Origin: Streptomyces sp. SID14478
Lineage (GTDB): Bacteria > Actinomycetota > Actinomycetes > Streptomycetales > Streptomycetaceae
DNA: 34,609 nucleotides
Direction: 5' to 3'
Assembly: GCF_010548525.1 (NCBI RefSeq)
Contig: NZ_JAAGMG010000548.1
Span: 1 to 34,609, forward strand
Position 1 is the first letter of the stretch; each line of letters opens with the position of its first letter. Made by a program: the position numbers and the translations under genes. Below the pieces are notes generated by a model. It searched no databases, was not told the DNA's origin, and saw only the letters and a list, made by a program, of their open reading frames with translations. Below are positions 7,134 to 15,057 of this stretch, piece after piece.

Positions 7134-8549
7134 ATGGCCAAAGCACCTGTTCTCACGCCCCAGGCGGAAGACTTTCCGCGCTGGTACCAGGACCTGATCT
7201 CCAAGGCCGAACTGGCCGACAACGGACCGGTGCGCGGCACGATGGTCATCCGACCGTACGGCTACGGCCTCTGGGAGCGGATGCAGCAGGACATGGACTC
7301 GCGCATCAAGGAGACGGGCACGCAGAACGCGTACTTCCCGCTCCTCATCCCGCAGTCCTACCTGGCCAAGGAGGCCGACCACGTCGAGGGCTTCGCGCCC
7401 GAGCTCGCCGTGGTCACGCACGGCGGCGGCAAGGAGCTCGAAGAGCCCGCCGTGGTCCGCCCCACCTCCGAGATGATCGTCAACGAGTACTTCTCCAAGT
7501 GGGTCCAGAGCTACCGCGACCTTCCGCTGCTCATCAACCAGTGGGCGAACGTGGTGCGTTGGGAACTGCGCCCGCGCCTCTTCCTGCGGACGACGGAATT
7601 CCTGTGGCAGGAGGGTCACACGGCACACGCGACCTATGAAGAGGCACGTGATTTCGCGGCCCGCATCCATAGGTACGTCTATGCGGACTTCATGGAGAAC
7701 GTCCTCGCCATGGACGTCGTCCTGGGACGCAAGACGCCCAAGGAGCGCTTCGCGGGCGCCATCAACACCCTCACTCTTGAAGGGATGATGGCCGACGGCA
7801 AGGCCCTGCAGATGGGCACCAGTCACGAACTCGGCCAGAACTTCGCCAAGGCGTTCCACACCCAGTACCTGTCCAAGGAAGGCACGCAGGAACTGGTCTG
7901 GCAGACCTCCTGGGGCTCCACGACCCGCATGATCGGCGCTCTGGTGATGATGCACGGCGACGACAACGGACTGCGGGTGCCGCCCCGGCTCGCTCCCCTT
8001 CAGGTCGTCGTCCTCGCCATCAAGGGCGACGACGCGGTTCTCGCCAAGGTCCACGAGATCGGAGGCGCCCTGAAGGCAGCCGGCATCCGCGTCCAGGTGG
8101 ATGACCGCACCGACACCCCCTTCGGGCGCCGCGCGGTCGACTGGGAGCTGAAGGGCGTCCCCGTACGCGTCGAGGTCGGGCCCCGTGACCTGGAGAACGG
8201 CACCGCGATGCTCGCCCGCCGCATCCCCGGCGGCAAGGAAGCGGTGGCCCTTGACGCGCTGGCCGGACTGCTGCCCGCTGTCCTGGAGGAGGACCAGGCG
8301 CTGCTTCTGAAGCAGTCCCGTGAGCGCCGTGAGTCGCGTACGAGTGACGTCGCGACGATCGAGGAGGCCGTCGAGGCCGCCGCCGCGGGCGGCTGGGCAC
8401 GCATCCCGTGGGCCTCTCTCGGCGACGCGGGCGAAGCGGAACTCGCTGAGCACGGGGTGTCCGTACGGTGTCTGCTCGCCGCTGACGGGTCGGTGCCCGA
8501 CGCCGACGACGCACCGGGTAACGTCGCGATCGTGGCACGCGCCTACTGA
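7134..8549 (+). CDS. proS: prolyl-tRNA synthetase, archaeal/eukaryotic type
   Basis: 471 residues from ATG 7134. It charges tRNA-Pro with proline in the cytoplasm. The class II core is clear: motif 2 begins at RPTSE (109-113) with FLRTTEFLWQEGHTAH downstream, and motif 3 includes GALVMMHGDDNGLRVPPRLAP. The anticodon-binding domain follows, and the chain ends in the family's C-terminal zinc-like domain with a terminal Tyr (VARAY). At about 470 residues without the 180-residue editing insertion, it is the short type 3 enzyme rather than the bacterial type 1 form. The open frame extends to 7068, but the ATG at 7134 matches the family N-terminus and the leaderless promoter. A strong terminator hairpin follows. 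Confidence 0.95.
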   Translation: MAKAPVLTPQAEDFPRWYQDLISKAELADNGPVRGTMVIRPYGYGLWERMQQDMDSRIKETGTQNAYFPLLIPQSYLAKEADHVEGFAPELAVVTHGGGKELEEPAVVRPTSEMIVNEYFSKWVQSYRDLPLLINQWANVVRWELRPRLFLRTTEFLWQEGHTAHATYEEARDFAARIHRYVYADFMENVLAMDVVLGRKTPKERFAGAINTLTLEGMMADGKALQMGTSHELGQNFAKAFHTQYLSKEGTQELVWQTSWGSTTRMIGALVMMHGDDNGLRVPPRLAPLQVVVLAIKGDDAVLAKVHEIGGALKAAGIRVQVDDRTDTPFGRRAVDWELKGVPVRVEVGPRDLENGTAMLARRIPGGKEAVALDALAGLLPAVLEEDQALLLKQSRERRESRTSDVATIEEAVEAAAAGGWARIPWASLGDAGEAELAEHGVSVRCLLAADGSVPDADDAPGNVAIVARAY

Positions 8550-8606
8550 GCGACCTTCAGTGCTGAGGAAGAGGCCGAAACACCTCTTGCGCAACTGACG
8601 GATACC

Positions 8607-8646
8607 TACGCCCCGGCGCGGGGGACCACCTACGCGCCGGGGCGTA
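8607..8646 (+). terminator. proS terminator
   Basis: Perfect 14-bp stem, TACGCCCCGGCGCG at 8607-8620 against 8633-8646, with a 12-nt loop. A small TGCG/CGCA hairpin (8650-8661) follows. It lies 57 nt after the proS stop. There is no U-tract, as usual in this genus. Confidence 0.85.
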
Positions 8647-8773
8647 CGTGCGTCTACGCACCACCTTGGTGTGAGCTGTGAGGCTTCTCCGCAGATCAGC
8701 GCACCCGACCTCGTCCGGACGCATGAGCGGCAACTGACGGGTACGTGCAAATTATTTGGGATGCCCCGGAATA

Positions 8774-8800
8774 GGAACACAGAGGCACCCCGGCTCGTTG
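8774..8800 (+). promoter_or_regulatory. possible ECF/SigR-like promoter for the SprT-like gene
   Basis: GGAAC at 8774-8778, an 18-bp spacer and GTTG at 8797-8800. This resembles the SigR pattern GGAAT-N18-GTT with one -35 mismatch. The predicted start would fall on the GTG at 8808, which lacks a ribosome site, so a leaderless mRNA is consistent. The local sequence (gcaaattatttggga, 8747-8761) is A/T-rich for this genome. Confidence 0.35.
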
Positions 8801-8807
8801 TCACGAC

Positions 8808-9404
8808 GTGAGCACGACACCACCTGTTCTCGCCGCAGAGCTGGCAGGGGCGTGGGCCGACATTCAGCGGCACCACCCCGAACTGCCGGATCTTGCCGCG
8901 CCCGAATCCCTGATCGGGGAGTCGTCGTCCGCCTGCGGACACGCGCTCTCCTTCGAGCGACTCCTCCATGAGGCAGTCCATGGCATCGCTGCCGCGCGCG
9001 GAATCCGCGACACCTCGCGCGCCGGCCGGTACCACAACCGTAGATTCCTGGCCATCGCCGAGGAGTTGGGCCTCGACCACCCCGAGGAGCCGCACCCCAG
9101 CAGTGGCTTCTCCCTGGTCACGCTCAATTCCGAGGCGAAGCAGCGCTACCGGCAGACGATCGAGCGGCTCCAGCGCGCGCTCAAGGCGCACACCGTCGCG
9201 ACCGCCGCGGACACCAAGCGCAGCTTCCGGGGGCCTGCCGCACGGCACGGGTCCTCGGGCGGCGGTGTCCGGGTCAAGGCCGTCTGCGACTGCGGCCGCA
9301 ATGTCCGCGTCGTTCCGTCGGTGCTGGCGCAGGCCCCGATCGTGTGCGGAGGGTGCGGCAAACCGTTCCGTATTCCGGAGGTGGTCGGCGCTGCCGCGGG
9401 GTGA
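8808..9404 (+). CDS. SprT-like HExxH protein with C-terminal zinc ribbon
   Basis: 198 residues from GTG 8808. A metallopeptidase-type HEAVH lies at 54-58, with a possible third ligand His76 in GRYHNRRF. The C-terminal 40 residues form a CxC...CxxC zinc ribbon (Cys160, 162, 180, 183). This layout, an HExxH helix followed by a zinc ribbon, resembles the SprT-like family (Spartan-type metalloproteases). The central segment is basic and helical. Catalysis is not proven: the glutamate is present but the rest of the active site is only loosely conserved. It is monocistronic between two hairpins, and its start looks leaderless. Exact function is unknown; DNA-associated proteolysis is a family-level guess. 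Confidence 0.65.
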   Translation: MSTTPPVLAAELAGAWADIQRHHPELPDLAAPESLIGESSSACGHALSFERLLHEAVHGIAAARGIRDTSRAGRYHNRRFLAIAEELGLDHPEEPHPSSGFSLVTLNSEAKQRYRQTIERLQRALKAHTVATAADTKRSFRGPAARHGSSGGGVRVKAVCDCGRNVRVVPSVLAQAPIVCGGCGKPFRIPEVVGAAAG

Positions 9405-9420
9405 CCGCCCCGTGCCTGGT

Positions 9421-9450
9421 GGGGCGGCCGGATGCGGGTTCGGCCGCCCC
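9421..9450 (+). terminator. terminator after the SprT-like gene
   Basis: Perfect 10-bp stem, GGGGCGGCCG at 9421-9430 against 9441-9450, with a 10-nt loop, 16 nt past the stop. It insulates the rpsP promoter immediately downstream. Confidence 0.8.
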
Positions 9451-9462
9451 GGCGACGTGTGG

Positions 9463-9468
9463 CACAAT
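9463..9468 (+). promoter_or_regulatory. candidate rpsP operon -10 box
   Basis: CACAAT (9463-9468) within tgtggcacaatggctag, preceded by TGTGG. The same GCACAAT core precedes the DUF2469 gene at 16319. If used, rpsP has a leader of about 128 nt ending in AGGAGA (9588-9593). No good -35 is visible at 17-18 bp, so a TGn-extended -10 is possible. Confidence 0.45.
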
Positions 9469-9603
9469 GGCTAGCTGTACTCGACAGTCGCACAGGACCC
9501 CTCTCTCCTCCGGCTGACGCGTCCATCGGGCACTCGGGTACCGCAACCCCACGCGGCAATCTCGCCGTGCCCACCCACGTCAACACCAGGAGACACCACT
9601 CCC

Positions 9604-10026
9604 GTGGCAGTCAAGATCAAGCTGAAGCGTCTGGGCAAGATCCGTTCGCCTCACTACCGCATCGTCGTCGCCGACTCCCGTACCCGCCGTGACGGCCGGG
9701 CCATCGAGGAGATCGGCCTGTACCACCCGGTGCAGAACCCGTCGCGCATCGAGGTCGACTCGGAGCGCGCCCAGTACTGGCTGGGTGTCGGCGCACAGCC
9801 GACCGAGCCGGTCATGGCCATCCTCAAGCTCACCGGCGACTGGCAGAAGCACAAGGGTCTGCCCGCCCCGGAGCCGCTGAAGGTCGCCGAGCCGAAGAAG
9901 GCGCGCCCCTCCTTCGAGGCGCTCGCCACGGCCGACGAGCCCAAGGGTGAGGCCATCACCCAGAAGAAGAAGGCTGAGAAGAAGGACGAGGCCGCTGAGG
10001 CTGCGTCCGAGTCGACCGAGGCCTGA
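9604..10026 (+). CDS. rpsP: 30S ribosomal protein S16
   Basis: 140 residues from GTG 9604, with AGGAGA 10 nt upstream. The N-terminal 80 residues are a typical S16 ([30 protein letters not shown]...). An actinobacterial tail follows, rich in Lys, Glu and Ala ([20 protein letters not shown]). S16 is an early assembly protein of the small subunit. It begins the conserved rpsP-khpA-rimM-trmD operon, and khpA starts 2 nt after its stop. Product certainty is very high; the acidic-basic tail has no assigned role. Confidence 0.98.
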   Translation: MAVKIKLKRLGKIRSPHYRIVVADSRTRRDGRAIEEIGLYHPVQNPSRIEVDSERAQYWLGVGAQPTEPVMAILKLTGDWQKHKGLPAPEPLKVAEPKKARPSFEALATADEPKGEAITQKKKAEKKDEAAEAASESTEA

Positions 10027-10028
10027 GC

Positions 10029-10268
10029 ATGCTCGAGGAGGCTCTTGAGCACCTCGTGAAGGGCATTGTCGACAACCCCGACGATGTGCAGGTCGCCTCG
10101 CGCAACCTGCGCCGTGGGCGCGTCCTCGAGGTCCGGGTTCACCCCGACGACCTCGGCAAGGTGATCGGCCGCAACGGCCGCACCGCGCGCGCTCTGCGCA
10201 CCGTCGTGGGCGCCATCGGCGGCCGCGGGATCCGCGTCGACCTCGTCGACGTCGATCAGGTTCGCTGA
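10029..10268 (+). CDS. khpA: KhpA, KH-domain RNA-binding protein
   Basis: 79 residues from ATG 10029, 2 nt after rpsP. One KH domain fills the protein; its GxxG loop is in GKVIGRNGRTARALR (residues about 43-57). Small KH proteins of this family pair with KhpB and bind many transcripts, affecting cell elongation and division in other Gram-positives. Position between rpsP and rimM is the fixed actinobacterial arrangement. Confidence 0.95.
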   Translation: MLEEALEHLVKGIVDNPDDVQVASRNLRRGRVLEVRVHPDDLGKVIGRNGRTARALRTVVGAIGGRGIRVDLVDVDQVR

Positions 10269-10288
10269 CAAAGTTGAACACCGGCTCG

Positions 10289-10320
10289 GGCCGGGGAGGG
10301 CTTACGAGCCGTCCCCGGCC
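10289..10320 (+). other. stable hairpin with UACG tetraloop between khpA and rimM
   Basis: GGCCGGGGA (10289-10297) pairs perfectly with 10312-10320. After a G-G mismatch, GGCT/AGCC closes on a TACG loop (10303-10306), an unusually stable UNCG-type tetraloop in RNA. It ends 13 nt before the rimM ribosome site. It could partially terminate transcription, protect the upstream mRNA end, or be a processing site. Confidence 0.7.
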
Positions 10321-10349
10321 CCAGTCGTATGACAGGAGAGTTTCGGACC

Positions 10350-10922
10350 GTGCAGTTGGTAGTGGGGCGCATCGGCCGCGCCCATGGCATCAAGGGTGAA
10401 GTCACCATCGAGGTGCGCACCGACGAGCCCGAGCTGCGGCTCGGCCCCGGTGCGGTGCTGGCCACCGACCCCGCCTCCACAGGACCGCTCACCATCGAGT
10501 CCGGCCGGGTGCACAGCGGCCGGCTGCTGCTGCGGTTCGCGGGCGTACGCGACCGGACCGGGGCGGAGGCGCTGCGCAACACGCTCCTGATCGCCGAGGT
10601 CGACCCGGAAGAGCTGCCGGAGGACGAGGACGAGTTCTACGACCACCAGCTCATGGACCTGGACGTCGTCACCGCCGACGGTGTCGAGGTCGGCCGCATC
10701 ACCGAGATCTCGCACCTGCCCTCGCAGGACCTGTTCATCGTGGAGCGGCCCGACGGCAGCGAGGTCATGATCCCGTTCGTCGAGGAGATCGTCGCCGAGA
10801 TCGACCTCGAGGAACAGAAGGCGGTCATCACGCCGCCGCCCGGCCTCATCGACGACCGGGCAGAGGTCGTCTCTGATCGGGACGCCGACGAGGACGAGCC
10901 CTCCGAGGGCGCGTCCGCATGA
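10350..10922 (+). CDS. rimM: ribosome maturation factor RimM
   Basis: 190 residues from GTG 10350, chosen over the in-frame ATG 10329 because AGGAGA (10334-10339) is 10 nt before the GTG and the family starts [17 protein letters not shown]. An N-terminal RimM beta-barrel (about 1-85) is followed by a PRC-barrel (about 95-170) and an acidic tail ending [13 protein letters not shown]. RimM binds S19 in the 30S head and promotes late assembly and 16S processing. Its stop overlaps the trmD start as ATGA, indicating translational coupling. Confidence 0.97.
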   Translation: MQLVVGRIGRAHGIKGEVTIEVRTDEPELRLGPGAVLATDPASTGPLTIESGRVHSGRLLLRFAGVRDRTGAEALRNTLLIAEVDPEELPEDEDEFYDHQLMDLDVVTADGVEVGRITEISHLPSQDLFIVERPDGSEVMIPFVEEIVAEIDLEEQKAVITPPPGLIDDRAEVVSDRDADEDEPSEGASA

Positions 10923-11740
10923 GGCTCGACGTCGTCACGATCTTCCCCGAGTACCTCGAACCGCTGAACGTCTCGCTCGTCGGCAAGGCACGCGCGCGTG
11001 GTCAACTCGATGTCCACGCGCACGACTTGAGGGAGTGGACGTACGACCGGCACAACACGGTCGACGACACCCCCTACGGCGGCGGCCCCGGCATGGTCAT
11101 GAAGACCGAGCCGTGGGGCGACTGCCTGGACGAGGTGCTCGCCGAGGGGTACGAGAACGGGGCTCAGGGGCCCGTCCTGGTCGTTCCCACGCCCAGCGGG
11201 CGCCCCTTCACCCAGGAGCTCGCCGTGGAGCTCTCCGAGCGCCCCTGGCTGGTCTTCACGCCCGCGCGCTACGAAGGCATCGACCGACGCGTCATCGACG
11301 AGTACGCGACCCGTATGCCCGTCTACGAGGTCTCCATCGGCGACTACGTCCTCGCGGGCGGGGAAGCCGCGGTGCTCGTGATCACGGAGGCGGTCGCCCG
11401 CCTGCTGCCCGGCGTGCTCGGCAATGCCGCCTCCCACCAGGACGACTCCTTCGCGCCCGGCGCCATGGCGAACCTGCTGGAAGGCCCCGTCTACACCAAG
11501 CCGCCCGAGTGGCGCGGCCGGGACATCCCGGACGTGCTGCTCAGCGGGCACCACGGCAAGATCGCGCGCTGGCGCCGGGACGAGGCGTTGCGTCGCACCG
11601 TGCGCAACCGGCCCGACCTCGTCGAGCGCACGGACCCGAAGGCCTTCGACAAGAAGGACCGCGAGATGCTCTCGATCCTGGGCTGGCGGCCGGGCCCCGA
11701 CGGACGATTTGGGCCAACGCCCGAGGCCGTGGAAGAATAG
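10919..11740 (+). CDS. trmD: tRNA (guanine-N1)-methyltransferase TrmD
   Basis: 273 residues from ATG 10919, overlapping rimM by 4 nt. TrmD methylates G37 of tRNAs such as tRNA-Pro and tRNA-Leu, preventing frameshifting. It is a SPOUT-class dimer; the trefoil-knot region lies around [20 protein letters not shown] (residues about 137-157), preceded by the [11 protein letters not shown] signature. A C-terminal helical domain follows. Length is typical. It is followed by a 132-nt leader to rplS, so rplS may have its own start or be read through. Confidence 0.98.
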   Translation: MRLDVVTIFPEYLEPLNVSLVGKARARGQLDVHAHDLREWTYDRHNTVDDTPYGGGPGMVMKTEPWGDCLDEVLAEGYENGAQGPVLVVPTPSGRPFTQELAVELSERPWLVFTPARYEGIDRRVIDEYATRMPVYEVSIGDYVLAGGEAAVLVITEAVARLLPGVLGNAASHQDDSFAPGAMANLLEGPVYTKPPEWRGRDIPDVLLSGHHGKIARWRRDEALRRTVRNRPDLVERTDPKAFDKKDREMLSILGWRPGPDGRFGPTPEAVEE

Positions 11741-11832
11741 GCCGCTGCTGTACGTCCAGCCTGCGCCCCTGCCACAGGGGGAACGACGCAAGGCCCGACG
11801 CGATCAGCTACCGAAACTCATCGCATACCTCC

Positions 11833-11856
11833 CGCCGATGACCTGTGGCATCGGCG
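11833..11856 (+). other. hairpin directly before the rplS ribosome-binding region
   Basis: CGCCGATG (11833-11840) pairs perfectly with 11849-11856 around an 8-nt loop. It ends 16 nt before the rplS ATG, and the region between is purine-rich (aagaaagcagaag) with no canonical Shine-Dalgarno. A structured leader here could serve L19 autoregulation. Confidence 0.55.
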
Positions 11857-11872
11857 AAGAAAGCAGAAGATC

Positions 11873-12223
11873 ATGACTCACCTGCTCGACTCCGTCGACG
11901 CCGCGTCGCTGCGCAGCGACCTCCCGGCCTTCCGCCCGGGTGACACCGTCAACGTCCACGTCCGCGTCATCGAGGGCAACCGCTCCCGTGTGCAGCAGTT
12001 CAAGGGCGTAGTCATCCGCCGCCAGGGCGCCGGTGTCCGCGAGACCTTCACGGTCCGCAAGGTCTCCTTCTCCGTCGGCGTCGAGCGCACCTTCCCGGTG
12101 CACACGCCGATCGTCGAGAAGATCGAGCTCGTCACCAAGGGTGATGTCCGTCGCGCCAAGCTGTACTACCTGCGCGACCTGCGCGGCAAGGCCGCGAAGA
12201 TCAAGGAGAAGCGCGAGAACTGA
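11873..12223 (+). CDS. rplS: 50S ribosomal protein L19
   Basis: 116 residues from ATG 11873. The family signature is present across the protein: [54 protein letters not shown], and the basic C-terminus [20 protein letters not shown]19 sits at the 30S-50S interface. Upstream there is a hairpin and only a weak ribosome site (AGAAGA), so its translation may be regulated. The stop codon lies in the loop of a hairpin. Confidence 0.98.
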   Translation: MTHLLDSVDAASLRSDLPAFRPGDTVNVHVRVIEGNRSRVQQFKGVVIRRQGAGVRETFTVRKVSFSVGVERTFPVHTPIVEKIELVTKGDVRRAKLYYLRDLRGKAAKIKEKREN

Positions 12224-12252
12224 TCTCGCGCCCGCGAGAGCACCTCTCGCGG
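12211..12252 (+). terminator. double hairpin around the rplS stop codon
   Basis: Two abutting perfect stems: GCGCGAGA (12211-12218) with 12224-12231, whose loop ACTGA contains the rplS stop TGA, and CCGCGAGAG (12232-12240) with 12244-12252, closed by CAC. Because the arms share CGCGAGA, alternative pairings are possible. Translation to the stop would melt the first stem and leave the second as terminator. Confidence 0.7.
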
Positions 12253-12274
12253 AAGGCGTCACAGCGCGGCCGGA

Positions 12275-12280
12275 TAGCAT
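12275..12280 (+). promoter_or_regulatory. lepB cluster -10 box
   Basis: TAGCAT (12275-12280) ends 9 nt before the ATG of the first signal peptidase, with no ribosome site between. This predicts a transcript starting within about 3 nt of the ATG. It follows the rplS terminator, so the lepB genes form a separate unit. Confidence 0.55.
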
Positions 12281-12289
12281 CTGGCCTCG

Positions 12290-12994
12290 ATGGACACCGA
12301 AGCACAGCACGTGGAGCGCGATCGCTCCTCCGAGCCCCCCGAGAACACCTCAGCGGGCGAGGAGGACCGGCCGCGCTCCTCTGCGTTGTCCGGGGTCGTC
12401 GCCTGGCTGCCCGGCGGCCGGATCACGCTCGCCCTGCTGGCATGCATGGCGTTCCTGCTGGCCTTCGGCGTCTTTGTGATGCAGCCGTTCCAGATCCCCA
12501 GCAGCTCGATGGAGAGCACATTGAGGGTCGGGGACCGCGTTCTCGTAAATAAGTTGGCGTACCGTTTCGGTGCCGAGCCGAGGCGGGGCGACGTGGTCGT
12601 CTTCGACGGCAGCGGGTACTTCGGTGACGCCGACTACATCAAGCGCGTCGTGGGCACAGGGGGAGACCACGTGGTCTGCTGCGACAGCCAAGGGAGGATC
12701 GCGGTGAACGGGCAGTCCGTGGACGAGCGCGCCGTGCTGCACGCCGGGGACGCCCCTTCGGAAGTGCCCTTCGACATCGAGGTCCCTGAAGGCACCCTGT
12801 TCCTGCTCGGCGACCACCGCAGCGACTCCCGGGACTCCCGCGACTATCTGGGTGCGCCCGGTGGCGGGTTCGTCCCCGCCGACCACGTGATCGGCCAGGC
12901 GCAGTGGATCGCCTGGCCTGCCGGACATTGGCACTCCTTGTCGCGCACAGACATCTACGCGCGCGTGCCCGCTCCCGGCGGTGCCCGTGGGTAG
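12290..12994 (+). CDS. lepB: type I signal peptidase (SipW-like)
   Basis: 234 residues from ATG 12290. It cleaves Sec and Tat signal peptides at the outer face of the membrane by a Ser/Lys dyad. A single membrane helix (about 46-64) follows a 45-residue acidic cytoplasmic tail. The nucleophile is Ser73 in PSSSMESTL and the general base is Lys118 in DYIKRVVGTGGD. Box E is GDHRSDSRDSR. Unlike its neighbours it has no obvious C-terminal membrane helix. It is first of four adjacent paralogues; the next start overlaps its last codons. Which of sipW, X, Y, Z it corresponds to is inferred from order. Confidence 0.92.
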   Translation: MDTEAQHVERDRSSEPPENTSAGEEDRPRSSALSGVVAWLPGGRITLALLACMAFLLAFGVFVMQPFQIPSSSMESTLRVGDRVLVNKLAYRFGAEPRRGDVVVFDGSGYFGDADYIKRVVGTGGDHVVCCDSQGRIAVNGQSVDERAVLHAGDAPSEVPFDIEVPEGTLFLLGDHRSDSRDSRDYLGAPGGGFVPADHVIGQAQWIAWPAGHWHSLSRTDIYARVPAPGGARG

Positions 12995-14102
12995 GCGCGG
13001 AAAGGGGAGCTCCGGCCACGCCGGTGACGACCGACTGCCCACGGGGAGCCGGCCCACCAGCGGGCCGCCCCGGCCAGGCCGCGCCGAGCGACGCAAGCTC
13101 GCGCGCAAGGTGAAGCGGCGCAGAAGGCGCTCCGCCATCAAGGAGATACCCCTCCTCATAGGCGTGGCCCTGCTCATAGCCCTCGTCCTGAAGACGTTCC
13201 TCGTGCAGGCCTTCGTGATCCCGTCGGGCTCCATGGAGCAGACGATCAAGATCGGTGACAGGGTCGTCGTCGACAAGCTCACCCCGTGGTTCGGCGCGAA
13301 GGTGCACCGCGGCGACGTCGTGGTCTTCCAGGACCCCGGCAAGTGGCTGGAGCAAGAAGCCGGCCAGAAGAAGGAGGACCCCGTCGGGGTCAAGCAGGTC
13401 AAGGAAGGCCTGACCTGGATCGGGCTGCTGCCGTCGGACAACGAGCGCGATCTCATCAAGCGCGTCGTCGGGGTCGGGGGCGACACCGTGAAGTGCTGCG
13501 ACAAGCAGGGCCGCGTCACGGTCAACGGGACCCCGTTGAACGAGACTTCGTACATCCACCCCGGCAACGCCCCCTCCAAGTTCGACTTCTCGGTGAAGGT
13601 GCCCGAGGGGCGGCTCTTCGTGATGGGGGACCACCGCGCCAACTCCGCGGACTCGCGCTATCACCTCACGGAGGACTTCCACGGGACGGTCTCCGAGAAG
13701 TCGGTCGTGGGCCGCGCGCGGTGGATCGTGTGGCCGATCGGACACTGGACGGGTCTGGGAGAACCGGAGACGTTCAGGGCGGTCTCCGACGCGCAGGAAG
13801 ACGGGGCGACTGCGGCTGCTGAAACGTCGCATAGGCTGGCCACCGCGAACGGCGCCGTACCGATTTCGAATGCACCGGATTCGGACGGATTCATCCCCTT
13901 CCCGACCCCTGCGGAACTCCCGCTCGTTATGGGAGTGGTGGGCCTGCATCGCGTAGGGATCAGGCGGCGGCACGTAGTGAGGAGCGGATGTGGGGGACTT
14001 GGCGGTCGGCGCACGGTCAGGGCAGGGGCCCGAAGAGCAGCCCGGGCGATCCGACGACGCGACGAGTCCGGCGGTGACGGACCGGGTGCCCGGGAGCGAT
14101 GA
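12981..14102 (+). CDS. lepB: type I signal peptidase (SipX-like), long C-terminal overlap
   Basis: 373 residues if read from GTG 12981 (GTG 12987 is equally possible; neither has a clear ribosome site and both overlap lepB1). A very basic stretch (KLARKVKRRRRR, 40-50) precedes the membrane helix (about 55-73). Catalytic residues are Ser84 in PSGSMEQTI and Lys160 in DLIKRVVGVGGD; box E is GDHRANSADSR at 216-226. A second short hydrophobic segment (ELPLVMGVVGL) lies at 312-322. After residue 330 the frame becomes Arg/Gly-rich and overlaps the next gene by 113 nt. Either this is a genuine long overlap, or a frameshift near 13940-13980 removed an earlier stop (the other frame has TAG and TGA at 13975-13980). 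Confidence 0.87.
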   Translation: MPVGRRGKGSSGHAGDDRLPTGSRPTSGPPRPGRAERRKLARKVKRRRRRSAIKEIPLLIGVALLIALVLKTFLVQAFVIPSGSMEQTIKIGDRVVVDKLTPWFGAKVHRGDVVVFQDPGKWLEQEAGQKKEDPVGVKQVKEGLTWIGLLPSDNERDLIKRVVGVGGDTVKCCDKQGRVTVNGTPLNETSYIHPGNAPSKFDFSVKVPEGRLFVMGDHRANSADSRYHLTEDFHGTVSEKSVVGRARWIVWPIGHWTGLGEPETFRAVSDAQEDGATAAAETSHRLATANGAVPISNAPDSDGFIPFPTPAELPLVMGVVGLHRVGIRRRHVVRSGCGGLGGRRTVRAGARRAARAIRRRDESGGDGPGARER

Positions 14103-14967
14103 CGCCGCGCGGGCGACGCCCGAGGGTGCGGCGGGATCCGGTGGTGACGAGACCGAGAGCAGGCGGAAGAAGCCCCGCTCCTTCTGGAAGGAGCTGCCGC
14201 TCCTCATCATCATCGCCCTCGTCCTCGCCCTGGTGATCAAGACTTTCCTGGTCCAGGCGTTCTCCATTCCGTCGGCGTCCATGGAGAACACGCTGCAGAT
14301 CGGCGACCGCGTACTCGTCGACAAGCTCACCCCGTGGTTCGGCTCGGAGCCCGACCGCGGCGAGGTCATCGTCTTCCACGACCCGGACAAGTGGCTGGAG
14401 GGCGAGCCGACCGCGGATCCGAACGCGGTGCAGAAGGTCCTCAGCTGGGTCGGTCTGATGCCGTCCGCCAACGAGAAGGACCTCATCAAGCGCGTCATCG
14501 GCGTGGGCGGCGACACCATCGAGTGCAAGGGCACGGGCCCGCTCAAGGTGAACGGCAAGGCGCTCAACGAGCCGTACGTGTACGCGGGCAACACCCCGTG
14601 CAGCGACGACAACGCGGGTGGAACGTTCAAGGTGAAGGTTCCCGAAGGCAAAGTTTGGGTCATGGGTGACCACCGCCAGGACTCGGCAGATTCCCGCTAC
14701 CACCAGAACGACCAGAACGACGGCTTCGTGCCGGTCGACAACGTCGTGGGCCGTGCGATCGTCGTCGCCTGGCCGCCCACGCACTGGTCGACGCTGCCCG
14801 TGCCGGACACCTTCGACCAGTCGGGCATCAACGCGGCGGCGAGCGCGGCTCCGGGGGCGCTCGGACTCGCGGGCGCTGTGCCGCTGGTCCTGTGGCGCAG
14901 GCGCAAGATCAACCAGCGCCTTACCGAGGGGAACACCAGGGTTTCTGGGACTGGTACCGCCGGGTAG
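13990..14967 (+). CDS. lepB: type I signal peptidase (SipY-like)
   Basis: 325 residues from GTG 13990, with GAGGAG 5 nt upstream. A long acidic, disordered N-terminal tail (residues 1-58) precedes the membrane helix ELPLLIIIALVLALVIKTFLVQ (about 68-89). The Ser/Lys dyad is Ser98 (PSASMENTL) and Lys167 (DLIKRVIGVGGD), with box E GDHRQDSADSR. A C-terminal membrane helix (GALGLAGAVPLVLW) and basic end anchor it, as in streptomycete SipX-Z enzymes. Its start lies inside the 3' end of the previous gene. The TAG stop is the start of a TAGGGT hexamer. Confidence 0.93.
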   Translation: MGDLAVGARSGQGPEEQPGRSDDATSPAVTDRVPGSDDAARATPEGAAGSGGDETESRRKKPRSFWKELPLLIIIALVLALVIKTFLVQAFSIPSASMENTLQIGDRVLVDKLTPWFGSEPDRGEVIVFHDPDKWLEGEPTADPNAVQKVLSWVGLMPSANEKDLIKRVIGVGGDTIECKGTGPLKVNGKALNEPYVYAGNTPCSDDNAGGTFKVKVPEGKVWVMGDHRQDSADSRYHQNDQNDGFVPVDNVVGRAIVVAWPPTHWSTLPVPDTFDQSGINAAASAAPGALGLAGAVPLVLWRRRKINQRLTEGNTRVSGTGTAG

Positions 14968-14970
14968 GGT
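14965..14970 (+). promoter_or_regulatory. candidate -10 box built on the stop of the third lepB
   Basis: TAGGGT contains the TAG stop of the SipY-like gene. If active, it would start a transcript near 14977 with an 80-nt leader to the fourth signal peptidase. No strong -35 is visible. Confidence 0.3.
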
Positions 14971-15057
14971 GCCGTCCCAGATCGCCGATCTTCCGCGGTC
15001 CGTGCCTTCCGGGGCCGGGCCGCGGAGTCGATTTTCTCCAACGCGGGAGCAACTGGG

